Origin: Cyanobium sp. ATX 6F1
Lineage (GTDB): Bacteria > Cyanobacteriota > Cyanobacteriia > PCC-6307 > Cyanobiaceae
Reading direction: 5' to 3'
DNA length: 64,000 nucleotides
NCBI RefSeq assembly: GCF_024346315.1
Contig: NZ_JAGQCS010000007.1
Span: 1 to 64,000, forward strand
Below are positions 16,261 to 26,989 of the stretch, piece by piece. The number at the start of each line of letters is the position of its first letter. The first letter of the stretch is position 1. Below the pieces are notes generated by a model, which worked only from the letters and a program-made list of their open reading frames with translations, did not search any database and had not been told where the DNA came from. The position numbers were made by a program, and so were the translations under genes.

Positions 16261-18309
16261 TCAGCCTGCGGCGGTGGAGCGACGGCGGCGGGTGCGGTTG
16301 GCGGGCATCTCCGGCTCCGGATCCCGCACGGGGGTGGCTGCCGCCGTTGGCAGACCCACGGAAGTGGCGACCGGCGCCGGCACGGCTGAGGCCGACGACG
16401 GGATGGATGCCGCAGCAGTGGGTGCGGCGGCGGTCACCAATTGGCGCACGGGCGCCCCATGGACGGGCTGGGGACGGGGGACGCCTCCATCACGGTCACG
16501 GCCGCCGGAGCGACCACCCCGGGGAGCCGGACGGCTGTCGGGTTCGGCCTCGGCGCGACCCTTGTAGGCCGGTGTGCCCCCGGGGGCGGGCTGCACCAGG
16601 GCGATGATCAGGGGCTCCACCTGGAGCTCCCGGCGCAGGCGCCGCTGCAGTCCCACCTCAATTTCCCGCTGCACGCCCACCCAATCGACCTCGGGGGCTT
16701 TGCCGCCGGTGTTGCGGGCCAGCTGATTCCAGCGGTTCTCCAGCACCCAGGTGATCTCCCGCTCGGCCCAGAGCGACAACTTGCGCGCATCGGCCGTGGT
16801 GACCACCCCCCGCAGGTTGACCCGGGGCGGGGCCGCCATCACGCCGTCGGTGCTGATCACAGCCAACAGGGTGATCACGCCATCTTCCGCCAACTGCTGG
16901 CGTTCCTTGAGCACCCGGGCATCGACGATGCCGTTGCGGGAGGCATCGAGCAGCTCGATGCCCGCCTTGACCGGATCGCCCTTGTGGATCGAGTCGGGGG
17001 TGAGCTCGACCACGTCGCCGTTGTCGATGATCAGGATGTTGTCGGCCGGCACACCCATCGACTGGGCGGTCTTGGAGTGGGCGATGAGCATGCGGTGCTC
17101 ACCGTGCACCGGCACGAAGAACTTCGGCCGGGTGAGCGCCAACATCAGCTTGTGATCCTCCTGGCAGCCGTGGCCGGAGACGTGGATGCCCTCGCCCTTG
17201 CCGTAGACCACCTTGGCTCCGAGCATCATCAGCCGGTCGATGGTGTTCACCACACAGATGGTGTTGCCGGGGATCGGGCTGGCCGAAAAAATGATCGTGT
17301 CGGTGCTCTTCGCCTGCACCTGGGGGTGCTCACCGCGGGAAATGCGGCTCAGGGCGGCCAGCGGCTCGCCCTGGCTGCCGGTCATCAGCAGCAGGGTCTC
17401 GCGGTCGGGCAGATCACGGATCTGCTTGATCGGCACGAACAGCTCGTCGGGGCAGCGGATGTAGCCCAACTCTCGCGCCTTGGCGATCACGTTGAGCATC
17501 GAGCGGCCCAGCAGGCCCACCTTGCGGCCATGCTTGAGCGCCAGCTCCAGGATCATCGAGACCCGGTGCACCGAACTGGCGAAGGTGGTGACGATCACCC
17601 GACCTTCGGCGGCGCCGATGTGGCGATCGAGGTTCGGGAACACGGCCCGCTCGGGGGGCGTGAAGCCCGGCAGTTCGGCGTTGGTGGAATCGCTGAACAG
17701 GCAGAGCACCCCCTGCTCGCCGTAGTGGGCCATGCGCTGGATGTCGAAATATTCGCCATCCACCGGGGTGTGGTCGAACTTGAAGTCACCGGTGAACACC
17801 ACCACCCCGGCGGGGGTGGTGATCGCCAGGGAGAAGCTGTCGGCGATCGAGTGGGTGTTGCGGATGAACTCCACCTTGAAATGCTGCCCCACCTGCACCA
17901 CATCCCGCGGGCTCACGGTCTGGATGATGGTGCGATCGGTGACGGCCGCTTCCTCCATCTTCCCCTGCAGCATCGACATCGCCAGCCGCGGGCCATAGAT
18001 GACGGGGATGTTGAAGTTCTTGAGGTGGTGGGGGATGCCACCGATGTGATCTTCGTGGCCGTGGGTCACGATCATGCCCCGGATGCGCTTCTGGTTCTCG
18101 CGCAGGTAGCTGGTGTCGGGCAGCACCACATTGACGCCGTGCATGCCGTCGCTGGGGAACGCCAGGCCGGCATCCACCAGCATCAGGTCGTCGCCGTACT
18201 CGAACACACAGGTGTTCTTGCCGATCTCATGGAGACCGCCAAGGGGAATCACCCGCAGACCGGGTTGCTTGGGGGAACCGTTGGTTTTGCCGTTGTTGCT
18301 GACTGTCAT
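16261..18309 (-). CDS. rnj: Ribonuclease J
   Basis: 682 residues. A metallo-beta-lactamase/beta-CASP ribonuclease with 5' exonuclease and endonuclease activity in RNA decay and maturation. Visible are the metal motif THGHEDHIGG (about 83), VVFTGDFKFDHTPVDG, LCLFSDSTNAELPGFT, the beta-CASP blocks and VPVHGEHRML. After about residue 565 comes an Arg/Gly/Pro/Ala-rich disordered tail ending TRRRRS, longer than in Bacillus RNase J and likely to bind RNA or partners. It is last in an asd-dapA-rnj gene run; 89 bp separate it from dapA. Confidence 0.94.
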   Translation of the reverse strand: MTVSNNGKTNGSPKQPGLRVIPLGGLHEIGKNTCVFEYGDDLMLVDAGLAFPSDGMHGVNVVLPDTSYLRENQKRIRGMIVTHGHEDHIGGIPHHLKNFNIPVIYGPRLAMSMLQGKMEEAAVTDRTIIQTVSPRDVVQVGQHFKVEFIRNTHSIADSFSLAITTPAGVVVFTGDFKFDHTPVDGEYFDIQRMAHYGEQGVLCLFSDSTNAELPGFTPPERAVFPNLDRHIGAAEGRVIVTTFASSVHRVSMILELALKHGRKVGLLGRSMLNVIAKARELGYIRCPDELFVPIKQIRDLPDRETLLLMTGSQGEPLAALSRISRGEHPQVQAKSTDTIIFSASPIPGNTICVVNTIDRLMMLGAKVVYGKGEGIHVSGHGCQEDHKLMLALTRPKFFVPVHGEHRMLIAHSKTAQSMGVPADNILIIDNGDVVELTPDSIHKGDPVKAGIELLDASRNGIVDARVLKERQQLAEDGVITLLAVISTDGVMAAPPRVNLRGVVTTADARKLSLWAEREITWVLENRWNQLARNTGGKAPEVDWVGVQREIEVGLQRRLRRELQVEPLIIALVQPAPGGTPAYKGRAEAEPDSRPAPRGGRSGGRDRDGGVPRPQPVHGAPVRQLVTAAAPTAAASIPSSASAVPAPVATSVGLPTAAATPVRDPEPEMPANRTRRRRSTAAG

Positions 18310-18398
18310 CGTGGAGAGATCCGGAGGGTTCCGGGTGAGAAGTGAGGGGAAATCTGTTGCTGAAGCTGGAGCGAAGCGCGCGGTGCGAAGCCTTGGCG

Positions 18399-19304
18399 TC
18401 AGGTAGGACGCAGGGCAGCCAGGGCGGTGGTCAGTCGGTCACGCACATCGCTTTCAGCGGAAACCAGCGGTAGGCGAGGGGCACCCACGGGCCAGCCCAA
18501 CAGCTCGAGCGCCGCCTTCACCGGGATCGGGTTGGTGGTGCTGAACAGGGCCCGGGTCAGGGGCAGCAATTGATCGTGCAGGGCCAGGGCGGTGGTGTGG
18601 TCGCCGGCCAGGAAGGCGCTCACCAGCTGATGGATCTGGGGCCCCACCAGATGGCTGGCCACGCTCACAACGCCCACGGCGCCCACGGCCAGCATGGGCA
18701 GGGTGAGGGCGTCGTCGCCGCAGTAGATCGCCAGGCGGCTGCCGCAGTGCTGACGCAGCAGGCTGACCTCCTCGGTGCTGCCGCTGGCGGCCTTGAAGCT
18801 GACCACATTGGGCAGATCCAGCAGCAGGGCCGTGGTCTCGGGAGCCAGGCTGCAGCCGGTGCGGCCGGGGATGTTGTAAAGCATCAGCGGCAGCTGGGGC
18901 GCCGCTTCGGCAATGGCCCGGAAGTGGGCCGCCAGGCCCGCCTGGGGAGGCTTGTTGTAGTAGGGCACCACCACCAGGGCGCCATCGGCCCCCAGCTCAG
19001 CCGCCTGGGCCACAGCCTCGACCGCCTCGGCGGTGCAGTTGCTGCCGGTTCCCGCCAGCACCTTGACCTCGGCGGCCACAGCCCCCTTCACCGCCGCGAA
19101 CAGGCGGTGCTGTTCGTCCCAGCTGAGGGTGGGCGATTCACCGGTGGTGCCGCAGACCACCAGGCCATCGGACCCTTGGGCGGTGAGGTGGCTCGCCAGC
19201 CGGGCCGCCAGCTCCAGATCGACGGAGCCATCGGTGGCGAAGGGGGTCACCATCGCCGTGAGCACCCGGCCGAAGGGTACGGGGCTGGCCGCCAATGGGC
19301 TCAA
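18399..19304 (-). CDS. dapA: 4-hydroxy-tetrahydrodipicolinate synthase
   Basis: 301 residues. It condenses pyruvate with aspartate semialdehyde, committing carbon to lysine and diaminopimelate. Landmarks: [39 protein letters not shown] (catalytic Tyr region), [12 protein letters not shown], and the Schiff-base Lys in VVSFKAASG. Its start overlaps the end of asd by 4 bp (ATGA), so substrate producer and consumer are co-translated. Confidence 0.95.
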   Translation of the reverse strand: MSPLAASPVPFGRVLTAMVTPFATDGSVDLELAARLASHLTAQGSDGLVVCGTTGESPTLSWDEQHRLFAAVKGAVAAEVKVLAGTGSNCTAEAVEAVAQAAELGADGALVVVPYYNKPPQAGLAAHFRAIAEAAPQLPLMLYNIPGRTGCSLAPETTALLLDLPNVVSFKAASGSTEEVSLLRQHCGSRLAIYCGDDALTLPMLAVGAVGVVSVASHLVGPQIHQLVSAFLAGDHTTALALHDQLLPLTRALFSTTNPIPVKAALELLGWPVGAPRLPLVSAESDVRDRLTTALAALRPT

Positions 19305-20419
19305 GCCACACCTCCTGCGGTCATCGCTGCGGCGCCGGTGGCCGCATCAAGGGGCGCTGGGGGGGGCGCTGAGGAGGTCGCTGGGGGGGAACGCAGCGCT
19401 TCGGCGATCTGGATCGCATTCAGGGCCGCGCCTTTGCGGATCTGATCGCCGCAGAGCCACAGCTCGAGCGCATGGGGATCGCTGAGGTCCTGGCGGATTC
19501 GACCCACCGCCACCAGATCCCGGCCGGTGACGTCGGTGGGCATGGGGAAGCGGTTGGTCTCGAAGTTCTCGATCAGCTCAACCCCCGGCGCCACCGCCAG
19601 CAGGGAGCGGGCCTCCTCCACCGGGAAGGGCTCACGGAACTGGATGTTCACCGCCTCGGAATGGGCCCGCAGCACCGGCACCCGCACACAGGTGGCCGAC
19701 AGACGCAGATCGGGCAAGCCCATGATCTTGCGGGTCTCGTTGAGCATCTTCAGTTCCTCCTCGCAGTAGCCATTGGCCTGCAGAGGGGAGTTGTGCAGGA
19801 AGAGGTTGAAGGCCAGGGAGTGGGGCAGCACCGTGCTCACCGGTTCACCCCCTTCGAGCACGGTGCGGCTGAGCTCCCGCAGCTCCTCCATCGCCCGGGC
19901 CCCGGCGCCGCTGGCGGACTGATAGGTGCTGACCACAACCCGCTCGATCGGCCTGCGGGCAGCCAGAGGGGCCAGGGCCAACGTGAGCAGGATCGTGGTG
20001 CAGTTGGGGTTGGCGATGATGCCGCTGTGCTCGAAAGCGGCCTCGGGGTTCACCTCCGGCACCACCAGGGGCACGGCGGGATCGAGGCGGAAGGCGCTGG
20101 AGTTGTCGATCACCACGGCACCGGCCGCGGCCGCCAGGGGAGCCCACTGCTTCGACACCGAGCCGCCGGCGGAGGCCAGCACCAGATCCATCCCCTCGAA
20201 GGCGGCGGCGCTCACCGGCTGAACCGTGAGGGTCTGACCGTTCCATTCGACCGTCTGGCCGGCGGAGCGGGGAGAAGCGAGCAGGATCAGCTCGGCCACC
20301 GGAAAGTGGCGCTCGCTCAGCAGGGCAAGCAACTCCTGACCCACCGCTCCTGTGGCGCCGAGCACGACGACGCGGAGGGGGCGCTCAGGCAGGGATCGGG
20401 AGTGAGCGGTAACGGACAA
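19301..20419 (-). CDS. asd: Aspartate-semialdehyde dehydrogenase
   Basis: 372 residues. It reduces aspartyl phosphate to aspartate semialdehyde with [17 protein letters not shown] is the nucleotide-binding turn, ASAGGSVSK follows, [10 protein letters not shown] carries the catalytic Cys, [10 protein letters not shown] the substrate loop, and [14 protein letters not shown] the active-site His. The last 35 residues are an Ala/Pro-rich tail beyond the usual C-terminus. It leads the asd-dapA-rnj run. Its promoter must lie in the 276-bp region shared with divergent tig. Confidence 0.94.
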   Translation of the reverse strand: MSVTAHSRSLPERPLRVVVLGATGAVGQELLALLSERHFPVAELILLASPRSAGQTVEWNGQTLTVQPVSAAAFEGMDLVLASAGGSVSKQWAPLAAAAGAVVIDNSSAFRLDPAVPLVVPEVNPEAAFEHSGIIANPNCTTILLTLALAPLAARRPIERVVVSTYQSASGAGARAMEELRELSRTVLEGGEPVSTVLPHSLAFNLFLHNSPLQANGYCEEELKMLNETRKIMGLPDLRLSATCVRVPVLRAHSEAVNIQFREPFPVEEARSLLAVAPGVELIENFETNRFPMPTDVTGRDLVAVGRIRQDLSDPHALELWLCGDQIRKGAALNAIQIAEALRSPPATSSAPPPAPLDAATGAAAMTAGGVA

Positions 20420-20695
20420 CGGGGTGAAACAGCGACATCAAGACGAAACCAGCCCGAAGCACCAGGAAGGCAGAGCTGAATGGGATGGCCGGAGTGGAGC
20501 GGTTGGGATTGGGTCGGGGGGTGGCGGAAGCGGACGAAAGGTGGTGAAAGCTGGAATCAGGGAAGGTCGCTGGGGGAGATGCCGGCCCGGCGTAGAACTT
20601 CAAGTTGACTGTGATCAACAATACGTGGCCGTGCGTCCCTTGGCGAGAGGGCCGCTTTCTAGGATCACAGGCTGCCCCGCCGATCCCCTGCGTCC
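20420..20695. promoter_or_regulatory. Shared control region of divergent asd and tig
   Basis: 276 bp between two divergent transcripts. A small inverted repeat GTTGA-ctgtga-TCAAC lies at 20604-20619, about 77 bp before the tig ATG, in a locally AT-richer patch. Its outer TTGACT (20605-20610) resembles a -35 box but I see no well-spaced -10. No coding signal is evident. Confidence 0.4.
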
Positions 20696-22138
20696 ATGAG
20701 CACCGCCTTGAAGGTCAAAACCAGCCCCAGGCCCGCCAGCCGGGTGGCGCTGGAGGTGGCCATCCCTGCCGGCCGCAGCCAGGCCAGCTATGACGCGGCC
20801 GTGGAGAAACTCAGCCGCACGGTGCGTCTGCCGGGTTTCCGCAAGGGCAAGGTGCCCCGCCCCGTGCTGCTGCAGCAGATCGGCCCCCTGCGCGTGCGCG
20901 CCACCGCCCTCGAAGAGCTGGTGGACAGCGTCTGGCGGGACGCCCTGGCCCAGGAGAAAATCGAAGCCCTCGGCAGTCCGGAGCTGAGCGAAGGCTTCGA
21001 CACCCTGCTGGCGCGCTTCAACCCCGGCGAGGAGCTCACCCTCACCCTCGAGCTCGATGTGGAGCCCACCCCGACGCTGCGCGCCACCAAAGGGCTGGTG
21101 GCCGAAGCCGAGGCGGTGGCCTATGACCCGGCCCGGGTGGATGAACTGATCGAGCAGTCCCGCAAGCAGCTGGCCACCCTGGTGCCCCTGGAGGGCCGCG
21201 CCGCCGCCAGCGGCGATGTGGCGGTGGTCAATTTCACCGGCACCTTCGCTGACAGCGGCGAAGCCATCAGCGGTGGCAGCGGCGAGGCCCTGGAGGTGGA
21301 GCTGGAGGAAGGCCGCATGATCCCCGGTTTCGTGGAGGGGATCCTGGGTCAGGCCATCGGCGAGACCCGCACGATCAGCTGCACCTTCCCCGAGGAGTAC
21401 GCCCAGGAGGAGGCCCGCGGCCGCGGGGCCTCGTTCGAGATCACCCTCACCGAACTCAAGGGCCGGGAACTGCCGGCCCTTGATGACGCCTTCGCCCAGC
21501 AGGCCAGCGACAAAACCACCCTGGCCGAGCTGCGCGCCGACCTGGAGACCCGGCTGCGGGAGGACGCCGAGCGCCGGGCCAAGGGCAACCGCCACGACGC
21601 CCTGCTCAAGGCCCTGGTGGTGGAGCTGGAGGTGGAGCTGCCCGAGACCTTGATCCAGCAGGAAATCCGCTCCCTGCTCGAGCAGACCGCGAGCCAGATC
21701 GCCCAGCAGGGCATGGACATCAAGAAACTGTTCACCCCTGAGCTGGTGCGCAGCCTGCAGGAGACCTCCCGGCCCGAGGCCGAGGAACGCCTGCGCCGCA
21801 GCCTGGCCCTCAAGGCCCTGGCCGCCGCCGAATCGATCGCCCTCGAGCCCCAGGAGATCGACGCCAAGGTCAAGGAGCTGAGCCAGGGCTTCAGCGACAG
21901 CGCCAACATCGACCCGGTCCGCCTGAGGGAAGCGGTGAGCGAAGACCTGCTGCGGGACAAGCTGCTGGGCTGGTTGGAAACCCACAGCACCGTGAGCGAA
22001 AAGGCCCCCGCCAGCGACGCTGACAGCGCTGATGAGGCTGGGGAAAAGCCCGCCAAGGCCAAGGCCAAAGCCAAGGGCAAAGCCGACAAGGGCGACCAAT
22101 CCGAACAGGCCGGCAAGGCCAAAGCGGCCGAGGGCTGA
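20696..22138 (+). CDS. tig: Trigger factor chaperone
   Basis: 480 residues. A ribosome-bound chaperone and peptidyl-prolyl isomerase. The ribosome-docking signature GFRKGKVP is near residue 45; the FKBP-like domain spans about 165-250 ([31 protein letters not shown]), and the helical arms follow. The C-terminus ends in a Lys/Ala-rich tail ([13 protein letters not shown]), common in picocyanobacteria. It heads the widespread tig-clpP-clpX order, coupling nascent-chain folding with proteolysis. Confidence 0.95.
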   Translation: MSTALKVKTSPRPASRVALEVAIPAGRSQASYDAAVEKLSRTVRLPGFRKGKVPRPVLLQQIGPLRVRATALEELVDSVWRDALAQEKIEALGSPELSEGFDTLLARFNPGEELTLTLELDVEPTPTLRATKGLVAEAEAVAYDPARVDELIEQSRKQLATLVPLEGRAAASGDVAVVNFTGTFADSGEAISGGSGEALEVELEEGRMIPGFVEGILGQAIGETRTISCTFPEEYAQEEARGRGASFEITLTELKGRELPALDDAFAQQASDKTTLAELRADLETRLREDAERRAKGNRHDALLKALVVELEVELPETLIQQEIRSLLEQTASQIAQQGMDIKKLFTPELVRSLQETSRPEAEERLRRSLALKALAAAESIALEPQEIDAKVKELSQGFSDSANIDPVRLREAVSEDLLRDKLLGWLETHSTVSEKAPASDADSADEAGEKPAKAKAKAKGKADKGDQSEQAGKAKAAEG

Positions 22139-22215
22139 GTCGTCCCACCGGCTCTCCCCGTCCAGTGGCGCCGAATAGATTGAATTCACTCCCCTTCCCC
22201 CCTGCCGGCGCACGC

Positions 22216-22872
22216 GTGATCCAGGCTTTTCAATCCCACCCGATCTCGAACCGCTGGCAGGGGCCTCGGCCGGTGTCGTCCCCCGGGATCCTTCCCACGG
22301 TGGTGGAGCAATCCGGCCGCGGTGATCGCGCCTTCGACATCTATTCCCGCCTGCTGCGGGAGCGCATCATCTTCCTGGGCACCGACATCAATGACGGGGT
22401 CGCCGATTCGCTGGTGGCCCAGCTGCTGTTCCTCGAAGCCGAGGACCCGGAAAAGGACATTCAGATCTACATCAACTCCCCCGGGGGCTCGGTGACCTCG
22501 GGGCTGGCCATCTACGACACCATGCAGCAGGTGGCCCCGGATGTGGTCACCATCTGTTACGGCCTGGCGGCCAGCATGGGGGCCTTCCTGCTCTCCGGCG
22601 GTACCAAGGGCAAGCGCCTGGCCCTGCCCAATGCCCGAATCATGATCCACCAGCCCCTGGGTGGGGCCCAGGGCCAGGCCGTCGACATCGAGATCCAGGC
22701 CAAGGAGATCCTGTTCCTCAAGGACACCCTCAACGGCCTGATGGCCGAGCACACGGGCCAGCCGCTCGACAAGATCACCGAAGACACTGACCGGGACTAC
22801 TTTCTTTCTCCTGCGGAGGCGGTTGAATACGGCCTGATTGATCGTGTGATGGTGGAAGCCCATCCGGTCTGA
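22216..22872 (+). CDS. clpP: ATP-dependent Clp protease proteolytic subunit
   Basis: 218 residues from the GTG at 22216; an earlier in-frame GTG at 22165 would add 17 residues with no family match. Mature sequence begins around [22 protein letters not shown]. Catalytic Ser lies in [12 protein letters not shown] and His in [14 protein letters not shown]; the Asp lies in the later [10 protein letters not shown] region. It forms the proteolytic barrel served by ClpX, encoded 89 bp downstream. Its full catalytic triad separates it from ClpR-type subunits. Confidence 0.93.
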   Translation: MIQAFQSHPISNRWQGPRPVSSPGILPTVVEQSGRGDRAFDIYSRLLRERIIFLGTDINDGVADSLVAQLLFLEAEDPEKDIQIYINSPGGSVTSGLAIYDTMQQVAPDVVTICYGLAASMGAFLLSGGTKGKRLALPNARIMIHQPLGGAQGQAVDIEIQAKEILFLKDTLNGLMAEHTGQPLDKITEDTDRDYFLSPAEAVEYGLIDRVMVEAHPV

Positions 22873-22961
22873 TCCCGAATCAACCGAGCCGAGCCGACTC
22901 CCGCGGCTGATTCATTCCCCCAGGGCCTCCCCCCTCCACTCAGAACGCAACATCCCGCGCG

Positions 22962-24308
<1,347 letters not shown>

Positions 24309-24314
<6 letters not shown>

Positions 24315-24330
24315 GCCTGAGCCTGAGCCT
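24309..24330 (+). repeat. GCCTGA hexamer tandem repeat at the clpX stop
   Basis: Three perfect GCCTGA units (24309-24326) plus a partial fourth. The first unit supplies the clpX stop codon. Copy-number slippage would change only the 3' untranslated part. There is no sign of function. Confidence 0.7.
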
Positions 24331-24418
24331 GGCGGGAACGGCAATCCCCACCCCACCGGCCCTGGGGCCTTGGGCCCGTCAGGGCGAAGCTGAGAGCACC
24401 CCATTCCCCGCTTAAGCC

Positions 24419-25084
24419 TTGGCCGCCGCCGACCACCTGCAGGCCCCGCGCCAGCACGGTCTGTTCAACCACCACGGCATCGATCTGGGAGATGGCACCG
24501 TGGCCCATTACCTGGAAGGGCGCCAGATTCTGCGCAGCCCGGTGGAGGAGTTCAGCCGCGGCCAGCCTCTGATCGTGGTGCCCTACGCCGAAGCCTCCCC
24601 CCCCGGGGTGACCCTGCGGCGGGCCATGGGGAGACTCGGGGAGCAGCGCTACAACCTGCTGTTCAACAACTGTGAGCACTTCGCGATCTGGTGCAAGACC
24701 GGTCGACACCGCAGCCCCCAGGTGGAGGACTGGCTCCACACCGGCAGCCTCGGTGCCCTGGCCATCGGCCAGTTCATGCCCGCGGCCCTGATCGCCGCGG
24801 TGCGACTGCTGCTGCGCCAGGGGCTCAACCTCGATGGCGAACAGCTGGAGCGGGGTCGGGCGTTGGCCCTGCGCAGCCTCGAGCAGCTGGATGCCCTGCG
24901 GCTGATGTTGCAGGAGCGGCTGGAGAAGGAACTGGCCCAGGCGGAGACCTGGTGGGGAGGGGGCCAGGCCTCGGTCAACGAGGGGCTGCTGCGGGCGGCC
25001 CGCAGCCTGGCCGACCAGCTCACCACCGTGGAGGAACTGGAGGGGAAGCTCAACCGGCTGCTGGAGGCCGGCAAGCCTGAGTAA
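24419..25084 (+). CDS. LRAT-domain (NlpC/P60-superfamily) acyltransferase-like protein
   Basis: 221 residues from a TTG. The first 100 residues fit the LRAT domain: GLFNHHGIDLGDGTVAHY supplies the catalytic His region and YNLLFNNCEHFAIWCKTG the nucleophile Cys with the usual NCEHFA signature. Such enzymes move acyl groups between lipids or cleave lipid esters through a thioester. A hydrophobic segment (about 121-142) and a long helical region (145-220) follow and may bind membrane. It sits alone between clpX and dnaX. The substrate is unknown and the start is the least certain part. Confidence 0.75.
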   Translation: MAAADHLQAPRQHGLFNHHGIDLGDGTVAHYLEGRQILRSPVEEFSRGQPLIVVPYAEASPPGVTLRRAMGRLGEQRYNLLFNNCEHFAIWCKTGRHRSPQVEDWLHTGSLGALAIGQFMPAALIAAVRLLLRQGLNLDGEQLERGRALALRSLEQLDALRLMLQERLEKELAQAETWWGGGQASVNEGLLRAARSLADQLTTVEELEGKLNRLLEAGKPE

Positions 25085-25117
25085 TCTCAGGTCCATGGCC
25101 ACCCCAGGGACAGACCG

Positions 25118-26983
25118 ATGACCCAGGCCAGTCCTTATCAGCCCCTGCACCACAAGTACAGACCCCAGAGGTTCGACCAGCTGGTGGGGCAGGAGGCGAT
25201 CGCGGCCACCCTCACCCAGGCGCTGCAGCAGAACCGAATCGCGCCGGCCTACCTGTTCAGCGGTCCGCGCGGCACCGGCAAGACCTCCAGTGCCCGGATC
25301 CTCGCCCGCTCGCTCAATTGCCTGGCCAGCGAAGGGCCGACCGCGGAGCCCTGCGGCAGCTGTTCCCTCTGCACCTCCATCGCCGCCGGCAATGCCCTTG
25401 ATGTGATCGAGATCGACGCGGCCTCCAACACCGGTGTCGACAACATCCGAGAGCTGATCGAGCGTTCCCGCTTCGCGCCGGTGCAGGCCCGCTGGAAGGT
25501 CTACGTGATCGACGAATGTCACATGCTCTCCACGGCGGCCTTCAACGCCCTGCTCAAGACCCTGGAGGAGCCGCCACCGCGGGTGGTGTTCGTGCTGGCC
25601 ACCACCGACCCCCAGCGGGTGCTGCCCACGATTCTGTCGCGCTGCCAGCGCTTCGATTTCCGCCGCATTCCCCTGGAGGCCCTGGAGACCCACCTGCGCT
25701 TCATCGCTGGGGCCGAATCCATCGGCATCACACCCGAGGCCCTGCACGTGGTGTCCCAGCGGGCCCAGGGGGGACTGCGGGATGCCGAAAGCCTGCTGGA
25801 TCAACTGAGCCTGCTGCCGGCACCGATCGAAGCTGTGGCCGTGTGGGATCTGCTGGGGGCCGTGCCCGAGCAGGACCTGCTGGAACTGGCGGAGTCCCTG
25901 GCGACGGGTGAGCCCCTGGGGGTGATCGAAGCCACCCGCCGGCTGCTAGAGCGGGGACGGGAGCCCGGCGCCGTGCTCCAGGGCCTGGCGGGGTTGCTGC
26001 GGGATCTCGTCCTGGCGCGGGTGGCCCCTGAGCGCCCCGAATTGAGCAGCTTCTCGCCCCAGTTCAGGCCGCGGTTGGCACCCCTGGCCGCCGCCATCGA
26101 CCCCGATCGGCTGCTGCGCTGGCAAAGCCAGCTCAAGGGCAGCGAGCAGCAACTGCGTCAAAGCGTGCAGCCCCGGCTGTGGCTGGAAGTGCTGCTGCTG
26201 GGGCTGCTGGCGGAACCGGCAGCGGCCAGTGCTTCGGCCACGGCCACCAAGGTGCCAGCGACTGCAACGGCAGCCGCTCCGGTGCGAATGGACGTGCGCG
26301 CCGCCAATCAGCCGGCGGCACCTGCACGAGTGGCACCTGCACCAGTGGCAACTGTGCCAGCGGCACCAGAGCCAGCGGCCGAGGCCGAACCCCCGCCAGT
26401 CCCGAAGATCGCCACCCCCCCTCCAGCGAGCGGCGAGATCCCCCTGAGCGAGCTCTGGCAACAGATGCTGGCCGCCCTGGAGCTGCCGTCAACGCGCATG
26501 TTGCTCTCCCAGCAGGCCGAGCTAGTGCGGCTGGATGGTCAGCGGGCCGTGGTGCGGGTGGCGACCACCTGGATGGCGATGGTGCAGAGCCGTCTTCCTC
26601 TGCTGGAGAAGGCGGTGGCCACCACCCTGGGGAGCCCCCGCCAACTGGTTCTGGAGGGGGCCGCTCCGGCAACCGTGCCCGCCTCGGCGATGCCTGCTGC
26701 TGCTCAGCCCCCGGCCCAGGCCAGCCCCCAACCTTCTCCCCCTGTACGACAGGCGCAAACGGCAGCTGTTCCGATCTTGCCCATCCCGAGCCCCCCAGCG
26801 CATGATCGGGCCGGGGCGGCAACCCCGGCGCCTGAGGCCGCTGCCAACGCAGGGCAGCAGCTCGCCCCTGGTGGCGCACAGACGCGCAATCCACTGGATG
26901 AAAACGCCCGCCGACTGGCGGAATTCTTCAACGGAGAGGTTGTGGAGCTGGATGGCCCCCTGGAGGATGGGGAAGCGGCCTGA
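25118..26983 (+). CDS. dnaX: DNA polymerase III subunits gamma/tau
   Basis: 621 residues. ATPase of the clamp loader: HKYRPQRFDQLVGQ, Walker A FSGPRGTGKTSSARI, zinc module CGSCSLC, Walker B VYVIDECHMLS, and LLKTLEEPPPRVVFVLATT. The middle (about 370-450) is an Ala/Pro/Val low-complexity linker with tandem repeats. After it lies a tau-like C-terminal domain (IPLSELWQQMLAALE), then a second Pro/Ala linker. No intein is present, unlike in some cyanobacterial DnaX. I see no clear A-rich slippery site, so a separate gamma product is doubtful. Confidence 0.94.
   Translation: MTQASPYQPLHHKYRPQRFDQLVGQEAIAATLTQALQQNRIAPAYLFSGPRGTGKTSSARILARSLNCLASEGPTAEPCGSCSLCTSIAAGNALDVIEIDAASNTGVDNIRELIERSRFAPVQARWKVYVIDECHMLSTAAFNALLKTLEEPPPRVVFVLATTDPQRVLPTILSRCQRFDFRRIPLEALETHLRFIAGAESIGITPEALHVVSQRAQGGLRDAESLLDQLSLLPAPIEAVAVWDLLGAVPEQDLLELAESLATGEPLGVIEATRRLLERGREPGAVLQGLAGLLRDLVLARVAPERPELSSFSPQFRPRLAPLAAAIDPDRLLRWQSQLKGSEQQLRQSVQPRLWLEVLLLGLLAEPAAASASATATKVPATATAAAPVRMDVRAANQPAAPARVAPAPVATVPAAPEPAAEAEPPPVPKIATPPPASGEIPLSELWQQMLAALELPSTRMLLSQQAELVRLDGQRAVVRVATTWMAMVQSRLPLLEKAVATTLGSPRQLVLEGAAPATVPASAMPAAAQPPAQASPQPSPPVRQAQTAAVPILPIPSPPAHDRAGAATPAPEAAANAGQQLAPGGAQTRNPLDENARRLAEFFNGEVVELDGPLEDGEAA
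26305..26380 (+). repeat. Degenerate Ala/Pro/Val repeats in the dnaX linker
   Basis: Units close to GTGGCACCTGCACCA recur here and encode alternating Ala-Pro-Val (APARVAPAPVATVPAAPEPA). They lie between the ATPase/collar part and the tau-like end, where a flexible spacer is expected. Confidence 0.6.
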
Positions 26984-26989
26984 GAACGT

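Noticed and set aside
25118-26983. Programmed frameshift or intein in dnaX
   Set aside because: No A-rich slippery run or split-intein sequence is present; the frame is continuous to a tau-like end.
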